From NCBI RefSeq assembly GCF_003046175.1, contig NZ_PZZM01000001.1, positions 3,365,001-3,429,000 on the forward strand: 64,000 nucleotides of DNA, written 5' to 3'. The position numbers and the translations under genes were made by a program. This stretch comes from Bosea sp. 124. Lineage in GTDB: Bacteria > Pseudomonadota > Alphaproteobacteria > Rhizobiales > Beijerinckiaceae. This document shows positions 27,178 to 36,641 of the stretch, in pieces. The notes below the pieces were generated by a model. That model had not been told where the DNA came from, ran no database searches, and saw only the letters and a list, made by a program, of their open reading frames with translations. The first letter of the stretch is position 1, and each line of letters opens with the position of its first letter.

Positions 27178-28814
27178 GCAGTGCACAGACACCCGTTCTC
27201 GAGATCGAAGGCCTGAGTATCGCGCTGCCTGGCGGCGGCGATCGCGCGCGCGCTGTCGACGACGTATCGCTCAGCGTCGCGGCCGGCGAGATTGTCTGTG
27301 TCGTTGGTGAGTCCGGCTCGGGCAAGTCGGTCACGGCGTTCTCGGTGATGGGGCTTCTGGCCAAGGCGCTGAAGCCCGTTGCAGGAGCGATAAGGCTGGA
27401 GGGCGAGGACCTCCTGGCCGCATCGCCGCAGAGGCTGCGGGCGCTGCGCGGCGACCGCATGGCGATGATCTTCCAGGAGCCGATGACGGCGCTGAACCCG
27501 GTGCTGACGATTGGCGACCAGATCGAGGAGGTGCTGCGCATCCACACGGATCTCGGCCCGGCCGAGCGGCGCGCGCAGGTTCTCGCCATGCTGGAATCGA
27601 TGCGCCTGCCCGAGCCCGAGCGGATGCATGCCTCCTATCCGCACCAGATCTCGGGCGGCCAGCGCCAGCGCGTGATGATCGCGGCCGCGCTGATCCTCGA
27701 CCCGGCGCTGCTGATCGCCGACGAGCCGACGACCGCGCTCGACGTCACGACGCAGGCGCAGATCCTCAGACTGATCAAGGACATGCAGAGCCGGCGCGGC
27801 ACCGGCGTCTTGTTCATCACGCATGATTTCGGCGTCGTCGCCGAGATTGCCGACCGCGTCGTGGTGATGGAGAAGGGCCGTGTCGTCGAGCAGGGACCGG
27901 CCGCCGACATCCTGACCAGGCCGCAGCATCCCTATACGCAGATGCTGATCGGCGCCGTGCCGAGCCTGAAGCCGGCAGACCGCAAGCCGGTGCTCGGCCC
28001 GCTCGCGCTCGAGACGGTCGGCCTCGCCAAGACCTACAGTTCGAAGGCGCTGTTTCGGAGAGAGCGGGTCGTGCATGCGGCGACGGATGTGGCAATCAAG
28101 GTCCGGCGCGGCGAGACGGTGGGCATCGTCGGCGAATCCGGCTCGGGCAAGACGACGGTCGCGCGCTGCGTCGCTCGCCTGATGCCGCCGAGCGAGGGCG
28201 CGATCCTGGTGCCGGACATCGACATCGCCAAGCTCCCGGAACGTCGCCTGCGGCCCTATCGCCGCAAGATCCAGGTCGTGTTCCAGGACCCGTTCCGCTC
28301 GCTCAATCCGCGCCGCACGGTCGGTGCCTCGATCATCGAGGGGCCGGTCAATTTCGGGCTGAGCACGCCTGACGCGATGCAGCGCGCGCGCGATCTGATG
28401 ACGCTGGTCGGGCTGCAGCCGGCGGCGCTCGAACGCTATCCGCACCAGTTTTCGGGCGGCCAGCGCCAGCGCATCGCCATCGCGCGCGCGCTCGCCATGG
28501 AGCCCGAGATCCTGATCGCGGACGAGGCTGTCTCGGCGCTCGACGTCTCGGTGCAGAAGCAGGTCCTTGCGCTGCTGGCCGATGTGCAGGAGCGCTTCAA
28601 CCTGGCGATCCTGTTCATCACCCATGACCTGCGGGTGGCAGCCCAGATCTGCGACCGGATCGTGGTGATGGAGAAGGGCGTCGTCGTCGAGCAGGGGGCG
28701 ACCGCGCAGGTCTTCTCCGCGCCGGCCCATGCCTATACGCGGGCCCTCATCGAGGCTGCGCCCGGCCGCGACTTCGCGACCGGCGCTGCCGCCGTTGACG
28801 CCGTGCAGGCCTGA
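27174..28814 (+). CDS. dipeptide/oligopeptide ABC transporter, fused DppD-DppF-type ATPase
   Basis: The 546-aa protein contains two ABC domains: [24 protein letters not shown] and DEPTTALD in the first half, and [25 protein letters not shown] with DEAVSALD in the second. The architecture is the same as the ATPase at 2386-4008, so the two transporters share a fused-ATPase ancestry. An ATGA overlap with the permease gene couples translation. It is the last gene of the transport operon. Confidence 0.9.
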   Translation: MSSAQTPVLEIEGLSIALPGGGDRARAVDDVSLSVAAGEIVCVVGESGSGKSVTAFSVMGLLAKALKPVAGAIRLEGEDLLAASPQRLRALRGDRMAMIFQEPMTALNPVLTIGDQIEEVLRIHTDLGPAERRAQVLAMLESMRLPEPERMHASYPHQISGGQRQRVMIAAALILDPALLIADEPTTALDVTTQAQILRLIKDMQSRRGTGVLFITHDFGVVAEIADRVVVMEKGRVVEQGPAADILTRPQHPYTQMLIGAVPSLKPADRKPVLGPLALETVGLAKTYSSKALFRRERVVHAATDVAIKVRRGETVGIVGESGSGKTTVARCVARLMPPSEGAILVPDIDIAKLPERRLRPYRRKIQVVFQDPFRSLNPRRTVGASIIEGPVNFGLSTPDAMQRARDLMTLVGLQPAALERYPHQFSGGQRQRIAIARALAMEPEILIADEAVSALDVSVQKQVLALLADVQERFNLAILFITHDLRVAAQICDRIVVMEKGVVVEQGATAQVFSAPAHAYTRALIEAAPGRDFATGAAAVDAVQA

Positions 28815-28897
28815 CCGGATAGTCCCGCTCCGTCTCGGGCGGGGGCCGCGAGAGCGGTGCGTCGGCCCGGGTGAAGCAGGCCAGAAAAGCGAGCGCC

Positions 28898-29677
28898 ATG
28901 GACGACGAAATCCTCTACGCAGTCGATGACGGCGTCGGCACGATCACACTGAATCGCCCGCAGGCGCGCAATGCCCTGACCTTCGCGATGTACGAGCGGC
29001 TTGCCGCGATCTGCGGCGATCCGGCCGCGCACGGCGCGCCCAAAGTGCTGATCGTAACCGGAGCGGGCGACAAGGCTTTCGCGGCGGGAACGGATATCTC
29101 GCAGTTCCGGGCCTTCTCCAAGCCGGAGGACGCGCTCGCCTATGAGGAGAAGATCGAGCGCATCATCACTGCGATCGAGTGCTGTCCGATCCCGACCATC
29201 GCGGCGATCTCGGGGGCGGCCACGGGTGGCGGCGGCAGCATCGCCTGCGCCTGCGACATCCGGATCGCGACGCCTTCGGCGCGCTTCGGCTATCCGATCG
29301 CGCGGACGCTCGGCAATTGCCTGTCGATGGCGAACTACGCCCGGCTCGTGGCACTGCTCGGTCCGGCGCGGGTGAAGGACATCGTCTTCACCGCGCGGCT
29401 GATCGAGGCGGAGGAAGGGCATCGCATCGGACTCTACAGCGAGATCGCCGCCGATCATGCGGCGCTGATGGCGCGGGCGCGGGATCTGGCCGCGACGATC
29501 CGCGGCCATGCTCTGCTGACGATGCGCGCCACCAAGGAAGCGCTGCGCCGGCTAGCCGTCGCGGCCGTCCCGGATGGCGGCGAGGACCTCGTGGTGATGT
29601 GCTATAGCAGCGCCGACTTTCGGGAGGGCATGGAGGCCTTCCTCGGCAAGAGGCCGCCGCAATGGCAGGGCAAGTGA
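28898..29677 (+). CDS. enoyl-CoA hydratase/isomerase family protein
   Basis: The 259-aa crotonase-fold protein has GVGTITLNRPQARNALTFAM, the oxyanion-hole segment GDKAFAAGTDISQF and GAATGGGGSIACACDIRIA. The usual catalytic Glu positions of true hydratases are not obvious (one falls in RVKDIVFTARLIEAEEG), so it could be a different crotonase-fold reaction. ATG 28898 was chosen; a GTG at 28871 in frame is an alternative. It stands alone between the ABC operon and the rhamnose genes. Confidence 0.82.
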   Translation: MDDEILYAVDDGVGTITLNRPQARNALTFAMYERLAAICGDPAAHGAPKVLIVTGAGDKAFAAGTDISQFRAFSKPEDALAYEEKIERIITAIECCPIPTIAAISGAATGGGGSIACACDIRIATPSARFGYPIARTLGNCLSMANYARLVALLGPARVKDIVFTARLIEAEEGHRIGLYSEIAADHAALMARARDLAATIRGHALLTMRATKEALRRLAVAAVPDGGEDLVVMCYSSADFREGMEAFLGKRPPQWQGK

Positions 29678-29708
29678 ACGGGGGCAAGTGAACGGCGGGC
29701 AAGTGAGC
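29668..29708. repeat. three tandem copies of GGGCAAGTGA(A)C around a stop codon
   Basis: GGGCAAGTGAACG occurs at 29668-29680 and 29682-29694, with a third copy GGGCAAGTGAGC at 29697-29708. The first copy contains the last Lys codon and TGA of the crotonase gene, so the stop codon context has been duplicated twice, with 14- and 15-base periods. Confidence 0.8.
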
Positions 29709-29792
29709 CTGTCCGACCGCTCCGGCTGAGGTCGGGTTTACGCTCGGCGGCTGAATCCCCTATACCCCCGTCGAACGGGAGCGAGAGCGGCA

Positions 29793-30854
29793 TTGCCGGC
29801 GCCTTTGAAATTTCTGGTCACCGGCGGCGCGGGCTTTATTGGCTCGGCCGTGACGCGCAAGCTGATCACCGAGACCGGCCACAGCGTCTGCGTCGTCGAC
29901 AAGCTGACCTATGCCGGCAACATGGCGTCGCTCGCGCCGGTCTCGGATAATCCGCGTTTTCGGTTCGAGAGGGCCGATATCGGTGACGGAGAGACGATGC
30001 GGGCGATCTTCGCCGCGTTCGACCCCGACATCGTCATGAACCTCGCCGCTGAAAGCCATGTCGACCGCTCGATCGACGGGCCGACTGCCTTCATCGACAC
30101 CAATATCGTCGGCAGCTTCGTGCTGCTGCAGGAGGCGCTGCGGCATTGGCGCAGGCTGGAAGGTGACAGGCGTGAGCGCTTTCGTTTCCACCACATCTCG
30201 ACGGATGAGGTCTTCGGCTCGCTGGGAGCCGAGGGCTTCTTCCGCGAGGACACGGCCTATCAGCCGAATTCACCCTATTCGGCCTCGAAGGCGGCCTCAG
30301 ACCATCTGGTGCGGGCCTGGCACCATACCTATGGCCTGCCGACGCTCGTCACCAACTGTTCGAACAATTACGGGCCGTATCATTTTCCCGAGAAGCTGAT
30401 TCCGCTGATGATCATCAACGGGCTCGAGGGCAAGCCCCTGCCGGTCTATGGCAATGGCGCCAATGTGCGCGACTGGCTCTATGTCGACGATCATGCCGAA
30501 GCGCTGCTGCTGGTGGCGCAGAAGGGAGCGTCCGGCGAGACCTATGCGATCGGCGGGCATAACGAGATGACCAATCTCGACGTGGTCAAGGCGATCTGCA
30601 GCCTGCTCGACGAATTGCGGCCCGATCCCGCCGGCCCGCATGAGCGGCTGATCAGCTATGTGACGGACCGGCCGGGGCACGATGCCCGCTATGCGATCGA
30701 TGCCGGCAAGATTGGCCGCGACTTCGGCTGGACGCCGCGGCAGAGTTTCGCGAGCGGCTTGCGCCGGACAGTCGAATGGTATCTGGCCAATCCCGGCTGG
30801 TGGGGCGATATCCGCTCCGGCGTCTATCGCGGGGAACGGCTCGGCGCGGGCTGA
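29793..30854 (+). CDS. rmlB: dTDP-glucose 4,6-dehydratase
   Basis: The 353-aa extended short-chain dehydrogenase converts dTDP-glucose to dTDP-4-keto-6-deoxyglucose, the second step of dTDP-L-rhamnose synthesis. It has NAD-binding [28 protein letters not shown], catalytic [10 protein letters not shown] and the [12 protein letters not shown]yr-Lys pair. The start is a TTG at 29793 (GGGAGCGAGAG upstream), since no ATG precedes the Rossmann strand. First gene of an rmlB-C-D-A run. Confidence 0.95.
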   Translation: MPAPLKFLVTGGAGFIGSAVTRKLITETGHSVCVVDKLTYAGNMASLAPVSDNPRFRFERADIGDGETMRAIFAAFDPDIVMNLAAESHVDRSIDGPTAFIDTNIVGSFVLLQEALRHWRRLEGDRRERFRFHHISTDEVFGSLGAEGFFREDTAYQPNSPYSASKAASDHLVRAWHHTYGLPTLVTNCSNNYGPYHFPEKLIPLMIINGLEGKPLPVYGNGANVRDWLYVDDHAEALLLVAQKGASGETYAIGGHNEMTNLDVVKAICSLLDELRPDPAGPHERLISYVTDRPGHDARYAIDAGKIGRDFGWTPRQSFASGLRRTVEWYLANPGWWGDIRSGVYRGERLGAG

Positions 30855-30884
30855 ACGGCCCTGGCCGTCAGAGGATTTACAAGC

Positions 30885-31442
30885 ATGCTGCATGTCGAAG
30901 CGACCGCGCTGCCGGATGTGAAGATCATCCAGCCGAAGAAATTCGGCGACCATCGCGGCTTCTTCTCGGAGACCTATAGCCAGAAGGCCTTCCACGAGGC
31001 CGGCATCGACATCGTCTTCGTGCAGGACAATCATTCGCTTTCGCCTGTCGTCGGCACGCTGCGCGGCCTGCATTTCCAGGCGCCGCCCTTCGCTCAGGAC
31101 AAGCTGGTCCGGGTCTCGCGCGGGCGCATCCTCGACATCGCCGTCGACATCCGCGCCTCCTCTCCCGATTTCGGCAAGGCCGTCGCCGTCGAGCTCTCGG
31201 CCGAGAACTGGCGCCAGCTCCTCGTGCCGGCCGGTTTCGCGCATGGCTTCGTGACGCGCGAGCCCGATACCGAGGTGCTCTACAAGGTCAGCGCGCCCTA
31301 TGCGCCGAGCCATGACCATGGACTCGCTTTCGACGATCCGGCGCTCGGCATCGACTGGGGCATCCCGGCCGACCGGCTGAGCCTGTCGGAGAAGGATCGG
31401 ACGCATCCGTGCCTCGTCGATCTGCCGCGGTACTTCGCGTGA
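30885..31442 (+). CDS. rmlC: dTDP-4-dehydrorhamnose 3,5-epimerase
   Basis: The 185-aa cupin epimerase has KIIQPKKFGDHRGFFSETY, FVQDNHSLSP and GTLRGLHFQAPPFAQDKLVR, containing the catalytic His, and FAHGFVT. Normal length for RmlC. The stop overlaps the GTG start of rmlD by four bases. Confidence 0.95.
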   Translation: MLHVEATALPDVKIIQPKKFGDHRGFFSETYSQKAFHEAGIDIVFVQDNHSLSPVVGTLRGLHFQAPPFAQDKLVRVSRGRILDIAVDIRASSPDFGKAVAVELSAENWRQLLVPAGFAHGFVTREPDTEVLYKVSAPYAPSHDHGLAFDDPALGIDWGIPADRLSLSEKDRTHPCLVDLPRYFA

Positions 31443-32344
31443 GGGTCGTCGTCACCGGGCGCGAGGGGCAGGTCGGGCGGGCGCTGGCCGAGCGCGCATC
31501 CGCCGCCGGCGTGACGGTCGTCACCATCGGCCGGCCGGAACTCGATCTGGAACGGCCGGAGACGATCGGCCGGGCTTTCGCTGCGAGCCGGCCGGATGTG
31601 GTGGTGAATGCCGCAGCATACACTGCCGTCGATCTCGCCGAAAGCGAGGAGACCGTCGCGGTCAGGGTGAATGCGGTGGGCGCCGGAGAGATCGCTGCAG
31701 CTGCCCGCAGTCTTGGCCTGCCGCTGATCCAGATTTCGACCGACTACGTTTTCGACGGCAGGCTCGACCGGCCTTATCGCGAGGATGATGCGACCGGCCC
31801 GGTCTCCGCCTATGGCCGCTCCAAGCTCGCGGGCGAGCAGGCGGTCGCGGCGGCGACGCAAGATCATGCGATCCTGCGCACGGCCTGGGTTTACAGCCCT
31901 TTCGGCCGGAACTTCGTGCGCACCATGCTGAGGTTGGGCCAGGAGCGCGCGGAGGTCAGTGTCGTCGCCGACCAGATCGGCTCGCCGACGAGCGCGCTCG
32001 ACATGGCCGACGCGGTGTTGGCGGTGGCCCGCAACCTCGTCTCACGACCGGAGGACGCCTCGCTGCGCGGCGTCTTCCACATGGCCGCGCAGGGCGAGGC
32101 GTCTTGGGCGGAGGTCGCCGAGGCGGTTTTCGCGGATGCGGTTGCCGGCGGGTGTCAGCCGGTGAATGTCAGGCGCATCGCGACGGCAGACTATCCGACG
32201 CCGGCGCGGCGGCCGGCCAACTCAAGGCTCGATGGCCGCAAGCTTGCCTCGGCTCACGGCATCAGCCTGCCGCAGTGGCGCGGTTCGCTCGCCGCTTGCG
32301 TGGCGCGGCTCCTCACGGACGAACGGGCAGGGCAGGGATCATGA
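31439..32344 (+). CDS. rmlD: dTDP-4-dehydrorhamnose reductase
   Basis: The 301-aa reductase performs the last step to dTDP-L-rhamnose with NAD(P)H. It shows [43 protein letters not shown] and the catalytic [12 protein letters not shown]. The start is the GTG at 31439, inside the rmlC stop (GTGA); an ATG 10 codons upstream lies wholly within rmlC. It ends in an ATGA overlap with rmlA. Confidence 0.93.
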   Translation: MRVVVTGREGQVGRALAERASAAGVTVVTIGRPELDLERPETIGRAFAASRPDVVVNAAAYTAVDLAESEETVAVRVNAVGAGEIAAAARSLGLPLIQISTDYVFDGRLDRPYREDDATGPVSAYGRSKLAGEQAVAAATQDHAILRTAWVYSPFGRNFVRTMLRLGQERAEVSVVADQIGSPTSALDMADAVLAVARNLVSRPEDASLRGVFHMAAQGEASWAEVAEAVFADAVAGGCQPVNVRRIATADYPTPARRPANSRLDGRKLASAHGISLPQWRGSLAACVARLLTDERAGQGS

Positions 32345-33234
32345 AGGGCATCATTCTGGCCGGAGGATCGGGCACGAGGCTGCACCCGATGACGCTGGCG
32401 ATCTCGAAGCAGCTCTTGCCGGTCTACGACAAGCCGATGATCTATTATCCGCTGACCACGCTGATGCTGGCGGATATCCGCGAAATCCTGATCATCTCGA
32501 CGCCGGCCGACCTGCCGCATTTCCAGCGACTGCTCGGCGACGGCGCGGAGTGGGGCTTGAGCCTGAGCTATGCCGAGCAGCCAAATCCGGGTGGTCTGGC
32601 GCAGGCCTATCTGATCGGTGCGGATTTCGTCGCGGGCGGGCCCTCGGCACTGATCCTCGGCGACAACCTGTTTTACGGCCATGGGCTGCCCGAGATGATG
32701 GCCGAGGCGCGCAAGCGCGAGACCGGCGCGACGGTCTTCGCCTATCAGGTACGCGATGCCGAGCGCTACGGCGTCATCAGCTTCGACGCGCAGGGCAAGG
32801 CGATCTCGATCGAGGAAAAGCCGAAGCGGCCACGCTCGAACTGGGCGGTGACAGGCCTGTATTTCTACGATGAACAGGTCGTCGAGATCGCAGCCGGGCT
32901 CAAACCCTCGCCGCGTGGCGAACTCGAGATCACCGATGTGAACCGGATCTATCTCGACCGGGGCCAGCTTTCCGTCGAGTCCATGGGCCGGGGTTTCGCC
33001 TGGCTCGATACGGGCACGCCCGACAGCCTGCTCCAGGCCGGCGAGTTCGTGCGGACGCTGGAAAGCCGGCAGGATCTGCGCATCGCCTGTCCCGAGGAGA
33101 TCGCCTGTCGCCGGGGCTGGATCGATGCCGGGCAGCTCGAAGCGCTCGGCACAAGGCTCGTCAAGAGCGATTACGGGCAGTATCTGCTGCGGATGGCGGC
33201 CGAGATCGCGCAGGCGCCGAAGGGCCGGGAGTGA
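32341..33234 (+). CDS. rmlA: glucose-1-phosphate thymidylyltransferase
   Basis: The 297-aa nucleotidyltransferase forms dTDP-glucose, the first step of the pathway. It starts [20 protein letters not shown], with [25 protein letters not shown] and [19 protein letters not shown], all RmlA signatures. Length is normal. It is last in the tightly overlapping rmlBCDA order and supplies the pathway entry, which is subject to feedback in the family. Confidence 0.95.
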   Translation: MKGIILAGGSGTRLHPMTLAISKQLLPVYDKPMIYYPLTTLMLADIREILIISTPADLPHFQRLLGDGAEWGLSLSYAEQPNPGGLAQAYLIGADFVAGGPSALILGDNLFYGHGLPEMMAEARKRETGATVFAYQVRDAERYGVISFDAQGKAISIEEKPKRPRSNWAVTGLYFYDEQVVEIAAGLKPSPRGELEITDVNRIYLDRGQLSVESMGRGFAWLDTGTPDSLLQAGEFVRTLESRQDLRIACPEEIACRRGWIDAGQLEALGTRLVKSDYGQYLLRMAAEIAQAPKGRE

Positions 33235-33384
33235 ATGTAACGGCCGGCGCCTGGCGGAGCTTGCCGCTGTCCGGAGGAGCGCGCGAGAGAGATACGAGGA
33301 GGCCCCCGGGATGACGCGCCGGCCGGGTTGGCCCCGATATTGCTCGACAAACCCTTGCCTATCGACCGCAGTAAGGAACGTTCG

Positions 33385-33642
33385 ATGACCAGCGTGCCTG
33401 CGAAGGTCCAATTCGCCTGCTGCGAATGCGGTTCTCCGTCGATCATCATCCCTGCCGATCTCGTTGATGACGCGCCCGTTTCCTGTGGAGGCTGCGGCGA
33501 CGTCATCGGGACCTGGCTCGGCTACAAATCCTTCGTCAGCCGCTCGATTTCCCTGGAAGCCGACGGCTTTCCGAATGCGATGCCGGTCTGCGTCGATCCG
33601 ATCATGCGGCAGCCGCTCGTGGATGCGCTGGCCGATTCCTGA
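33385..33642 (+). CDS. small zinc-ribbon-like protein of unknown function
   Basis: The 85-aa protein has two Cys pairs, FACCECGSPSI and VSCGGCGDVIGTW, about 25 residues apart, as in a treble-clef or ribbon zinc site, followed by a polar tail. ATG 33385 has TAAGGAACG upstream. It is 150 bases after rmlA and its stop abuts that of the convergent TolC-family gene. No specific family was recognised. Confidence 0.6.
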   Translation: MTSVPAKVQFACCECGSPSIIIPADLVDDAPVSCGGCGDVIGTWLGYKSFVSRSISLEADGFPNAMPVCVDPIMRQPLVDALADS

Positions 33643-35061
33643 TCACCGTCCGTCTGGTGTCTGCGTTCCCCAGAGGAGTCCCTTGACCTGGTCGTAGTGC
33701 CGTCTGGCGTCGTAGACCTCGGCCTTGAGCCTGAGGGTTTCGGCAGAGAGGCGGCCGATGGCGGAGAGCACGGCATAGGAGGCGACGACGCGGTCGCGCT
33801 GGGCTGTCACCAGGGTGGAGCGGGCGCTGACCAGCTCCTGCTGGGCGTTGAGCACGTCGAGCGTGGTGCGCTGGCCGACCTTGGCCTCCTCGCGCACGCC
33901 GGCGAGGGCGGTCTCCGCCGCCTGGACCTGGGCCTGGGCGGCGACGATCTGGGCCTTGGCGGCCTCGTGCGCGCCCCAGGCCGAGACCACCGCGGCGCGC
34001 ACCGTGTCGCGCTGGCTGTCGACCTCGATCCGGCGCTGGCCGGCGGTCTCCTTGGCCTGCCGCGTCCGCGAATAGACCTGGCCGCCCTCGTAGATCGGGA
34101 TCGTCAGCGTGCCGACGACGCTGGCCGAGGTGCGGTTGTCGCCGAAGCTGGTGACGTCGTAGCGCTGCTGCACGAGGCCGCGCACGCCGAGCACCGGATA
34201 GAGATCGGCCTCGGTGACCTTGACCTGCAGCTCCGCCGCATCGACGCCATGCAGCGAGGCGATGATGGCGGGGTGGCCGACGAGCGCGCCGTTGAGCGCG
34301 GCCGGCAGCGATTTCGGCAAAAGGTTCTCGACCGGGCGGCCGGGCGCGAGCTGCTTCGGCTCGGCGCCGACATTCTGGCGGTAGCGCGCGATCGAGGTCT
34401 TGAGGTTCGATTCGGCCAGGATCGCCTGCGACTGCGACTGCGACAGGCGCGCCTCGGCCTGGGCCACGTCGGTGCGCGTCACCTCGCCGACCTGGAAGCG
34501 GTCGCGCGTCTGGCGCAGCTGCTCCTCCAGAACCTCGACGTTGTTGCGGTTGAGCGTCAGGATCGCGGTGTCGCGCAAGACGTTCATATAGGAGGTCGCG
34601 GCATCGAGCAGGACGTTCTGCTCGGTGTTGCGCAGGGCCGCGCGGGCGCCGAGCACCTGCGATTCGGCCTGGCCGACGGAGCTGCGCGTCTTGCCGCCGT
34701 CGAAGATGTTCTGGTCGATCTGCACGCCGGCGCCGCGCGGGCCGAGCCGCGAGGTCGCGCTCCCGAGGCCCGGGAGGTTCGAATCGGTGATGCTGGCGCC
34801 AATATCGGCCGAGGCCGTGATCCGCGGCCGATAGCCCGACAGCGCCTGCGGCACGTTCTCGTTGGTGGCGCGAACCGAGGCGCGCTGCGCATTCAGCGTC
34901 GGATTGCCCGAATACGCCCGCGACAAAGCCGCATCCATCGTCTGCGACAACGCAGACGTCGAAACGCCCGAAACAAGCGCAAGGCCGAAGGCGGCGATGC
35001 CAGACAGACGCGCTATCCGCGTCGGCGAAACGCAAGCCCTAAAGCGTCCCAAGATCCACAC
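33643..35061 (-). CDS. TolC-family outer-membrane efflux/secretion channel
   Basis: The 472-aa protein has an N-terminal signal (GIAAFGLALVSGVSTSALS before QTMDAAL), then the repeated TolC architecture: AYSGNPTLNAQRASVRATNE, long coiled-coil helices (TSYMNVLRDTAILTLNRNNV) and a second half with VSAWGAHEAAKAQIVAAQAQ and LDVLNAQQELVSARS. It forms the trimeric exit duct for type I secretion or efflux. No inner-membrane ABC or adaptor gene is adjacent, so the partner is elsewhere. It lies between rhamnose and mannose sugar-nucleotide genes. Confidence 0.88.
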   Translation of the reverse strand: MWILGRFRACVSPTRIARLSGIAAFGLALVSGVSTSALSQTMDAALSRAYSGNPTLNAQRASVRATNENVPQALSGYRPRITASADIGASITDSNLPGLGSATSRLGPRGAGVQIDQNIFDGGKTRSSVGQAESQVLGARAALRNTEQNVLLDAATSYMNVLRDTAILTLNRNNVEVLEEQLRQTRDRFQVGEVTRTDVAQAEARLSQSQSQAILAESNLKTSIARYRQNVGAEPKQLAPGRPVENLLPKSLPAALNGALVGHPAIIASLHGVDAAELQVKVTEADLYPVLGVRGLVQQRYDVTSFGDNRTSASVVGTLTIPIYEGGQVYSRTRQAKETAGQRRIEVDSQRDTVRAAVVSAWGAHEAAKAQIVAAQAQVQAAETALAGVREEAKVGQRTTLDVLNAQQELVSARSTLVTAQRDRVVASYAVLSAIGRLSAETLRLKAEVYDARRHYDQVKGLLWGTQTPDGR

Positions 35062-35312
35062 CCCGCGTTACGCCTGAATATCTGCTCGCATGGATTTGAT
35101 GCGATGCCCATGTCAGCCTAGTTACAATTTTAACAAGCGCAATGCGTCTCGTCCGAGCAGTATCATTGGTGCCGAATATGCCGCTCGTCCGTTTCGGGGT
35201 TTTATTCCGGCCAGTATCCTCATCGATAGCAACTGATTATCGTTAACTGAGCCTTAATGCCGCGTGCTTGCTTCATTTATCCTCGCCGATTTCCGGGCGT
35301 TGGGATGAGCAC

Positions 35313-36452
35313 TTATGCGACGCCGGTCGCGCCGTCGACTTCAACTGCGGTGGTGAAGACGTGATAGAGGATGCTGGCTGGAATGGTGTTGCCGAGTGGG
35401 GCACCATTCTCGTCGAACTGATCGATCCAGCCCCCTGGCACGGGGCGGCCCAGATAGAATTTCCAGATCTGGTCCAGCGCGAAATGCGCCTTGGCTTGCG
35501 CGCCGTCGCGGCCGATGCGCTGTTCGGACAGCCAGGCCTTGACCCATTCCGTCTGGGGCCACAGCCTCTTGGTGCGACGCGACGGGGTTCCGTCGCTGAA
35601 GGCTTCGTCGATCAGGAATCCGGTCGCAGGATCGGCGGTGGCTTCCGCCGAGTCGATGAGCGCCGAGGGCAGGGCGTCGGGCGGAAGCCCTGCAGCGGTC
35701 TCGTAGCGGCGCAGAAGCCAGCACCATTCCGCCTGGTGCCCGGGTTCGAGGATGCGGCCGGTGTCGCCCGCCATGGGCTGCCAGTCGTCGTCGAAGAATT
35801 CGAGCAGGATCGGGGCGGGCCTCAGCAGCTTCGTCGTCAGCATCGCGCGAAGCTTGCCTGCCCGCTCGAGTGCGCCGGGGAAGGCGAGCGTTTCGTGCAG
35901 GGTCAGCATCGCCTCGAACAGGTGCATATGCGGATTCTGGCGACGCGGCAGACTGGCAGGCAGGCCCTCGCGATAGGAGCCGTCCGGGCACAGCAGCGCT
36001 TCGTCGAGAAAGTCGAGGATCGTGCCGATGAGGGCGCGGGCCTGCGAATCGCCGCTCGCCTTCGCGTACCAGGCCAGCGCCAGCAGGATGAAGGCGTGAT
36101 CATAGGTGTCGCGCAGCGGGTTCATGACGCTGCCATCGGGCGCAAGCAGATGGGCGAAGCCGGCCATGCGCCCGGGGCCGCCCGCCTTGTCGATCAGCCA
36201 GTCCAGGGTGTTGCCGGCGAAACTCAGGCCGTCGAACCAGCCGAGGTCGGTTGCGTGGGCGTAGCAATAGATCTGCCGGGCCTGAACCCGAACCCGCTTG
36301 GCGGTGGCGAGATCGGGCGCTCCGTTCCAGTGCAGGCGCTCATGGACGCCGCCATGGACATGGTCCCGGCCGTTCGTCTGCCAGAAGGGAAGCGCTTCAT
36401 CGCAAACCCACCGGGCGAGTTTTGAGCCTGGTCTTGCCATGGGGGCGCTCAT
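35313..36452 (-). CDS. AGE-family sugar epimerase/isomerase
   Basis: The 379-aa (alpha/alpha)6-barrel protein of the N-acylglucosamine 2-epimerase superfamily includes GRDHVHGGVHERLHWNG, YCYAHATDLGW, RDTYDHAFILLALAWYAKA and PGHQAEWCWLL, where conserved His residues act in catalysis. Alphaproteobacterial relatives isomerise mannose or fructose-type sugars or act as mannose-6-phosphate isomerase. It is divergent from manC, so supply of mannose-6-phosphate for GDP-mannose is a reasonable inference. The start could also be M5 (36440). Confidence 0.8.
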   Translation of the reverse strand: MSAPMARPGSKLARWVCDEALPFWQTNGRDHVHGGVHERLHWNGAPDLATAKRVRVQARQIYCYAHATDLGWFDGLSFAGNTLDWLIDKAGGPGRMAGFAHLLAPDGSVMNPLRDTYDHAFILLALAWYAKASGDSQARALIGTILDFLDEALLCPDGSYREGLPASLPRRQNPHMHLFEAMLTLHETLAFPGALERAGKLRAMLTTKLLRPAPILLEFFDDDWQPMAGDTGRILEPGHQAEWCWLLRRYETAAGLPPDALPSALIDSAEATADPATGFLIDEAFSDGTPSRRTKRLWPQTEWVKAWLSEQRIGRDGAQAKAHFALDQIWKFYLGRPVPGGWIDQFDENGAPLGNTIPASILYHVFTTAVEVDGATGVA

Positions 36453-36641
36453 CCGCGTCGTGTGCTACGTTCCGGACGCAACAGCGCCGGAAACAAGGGA
36501 AATGCCATGTGGCGGGCGAAGCGGACGACTGCTGATTTCGCGCTCGACCCGGAGTTGGGTTTGTGGTGACAGATTGATAGCAACATCTCGCCTACACACA
36601 GATTGCTCAGCCGGCCTCGTTGCGTGAAGTGAAGCACCATC

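Noticed and set aside
33602..35035. 477-codon minus-strand frame overlapping the TolC-family gene
   Set aside because: Same strand but other frame of the TolC-family gene; Arg/Ala-rich with no motif, whereas 33643-35061 has signal peptide and repeat architecture.
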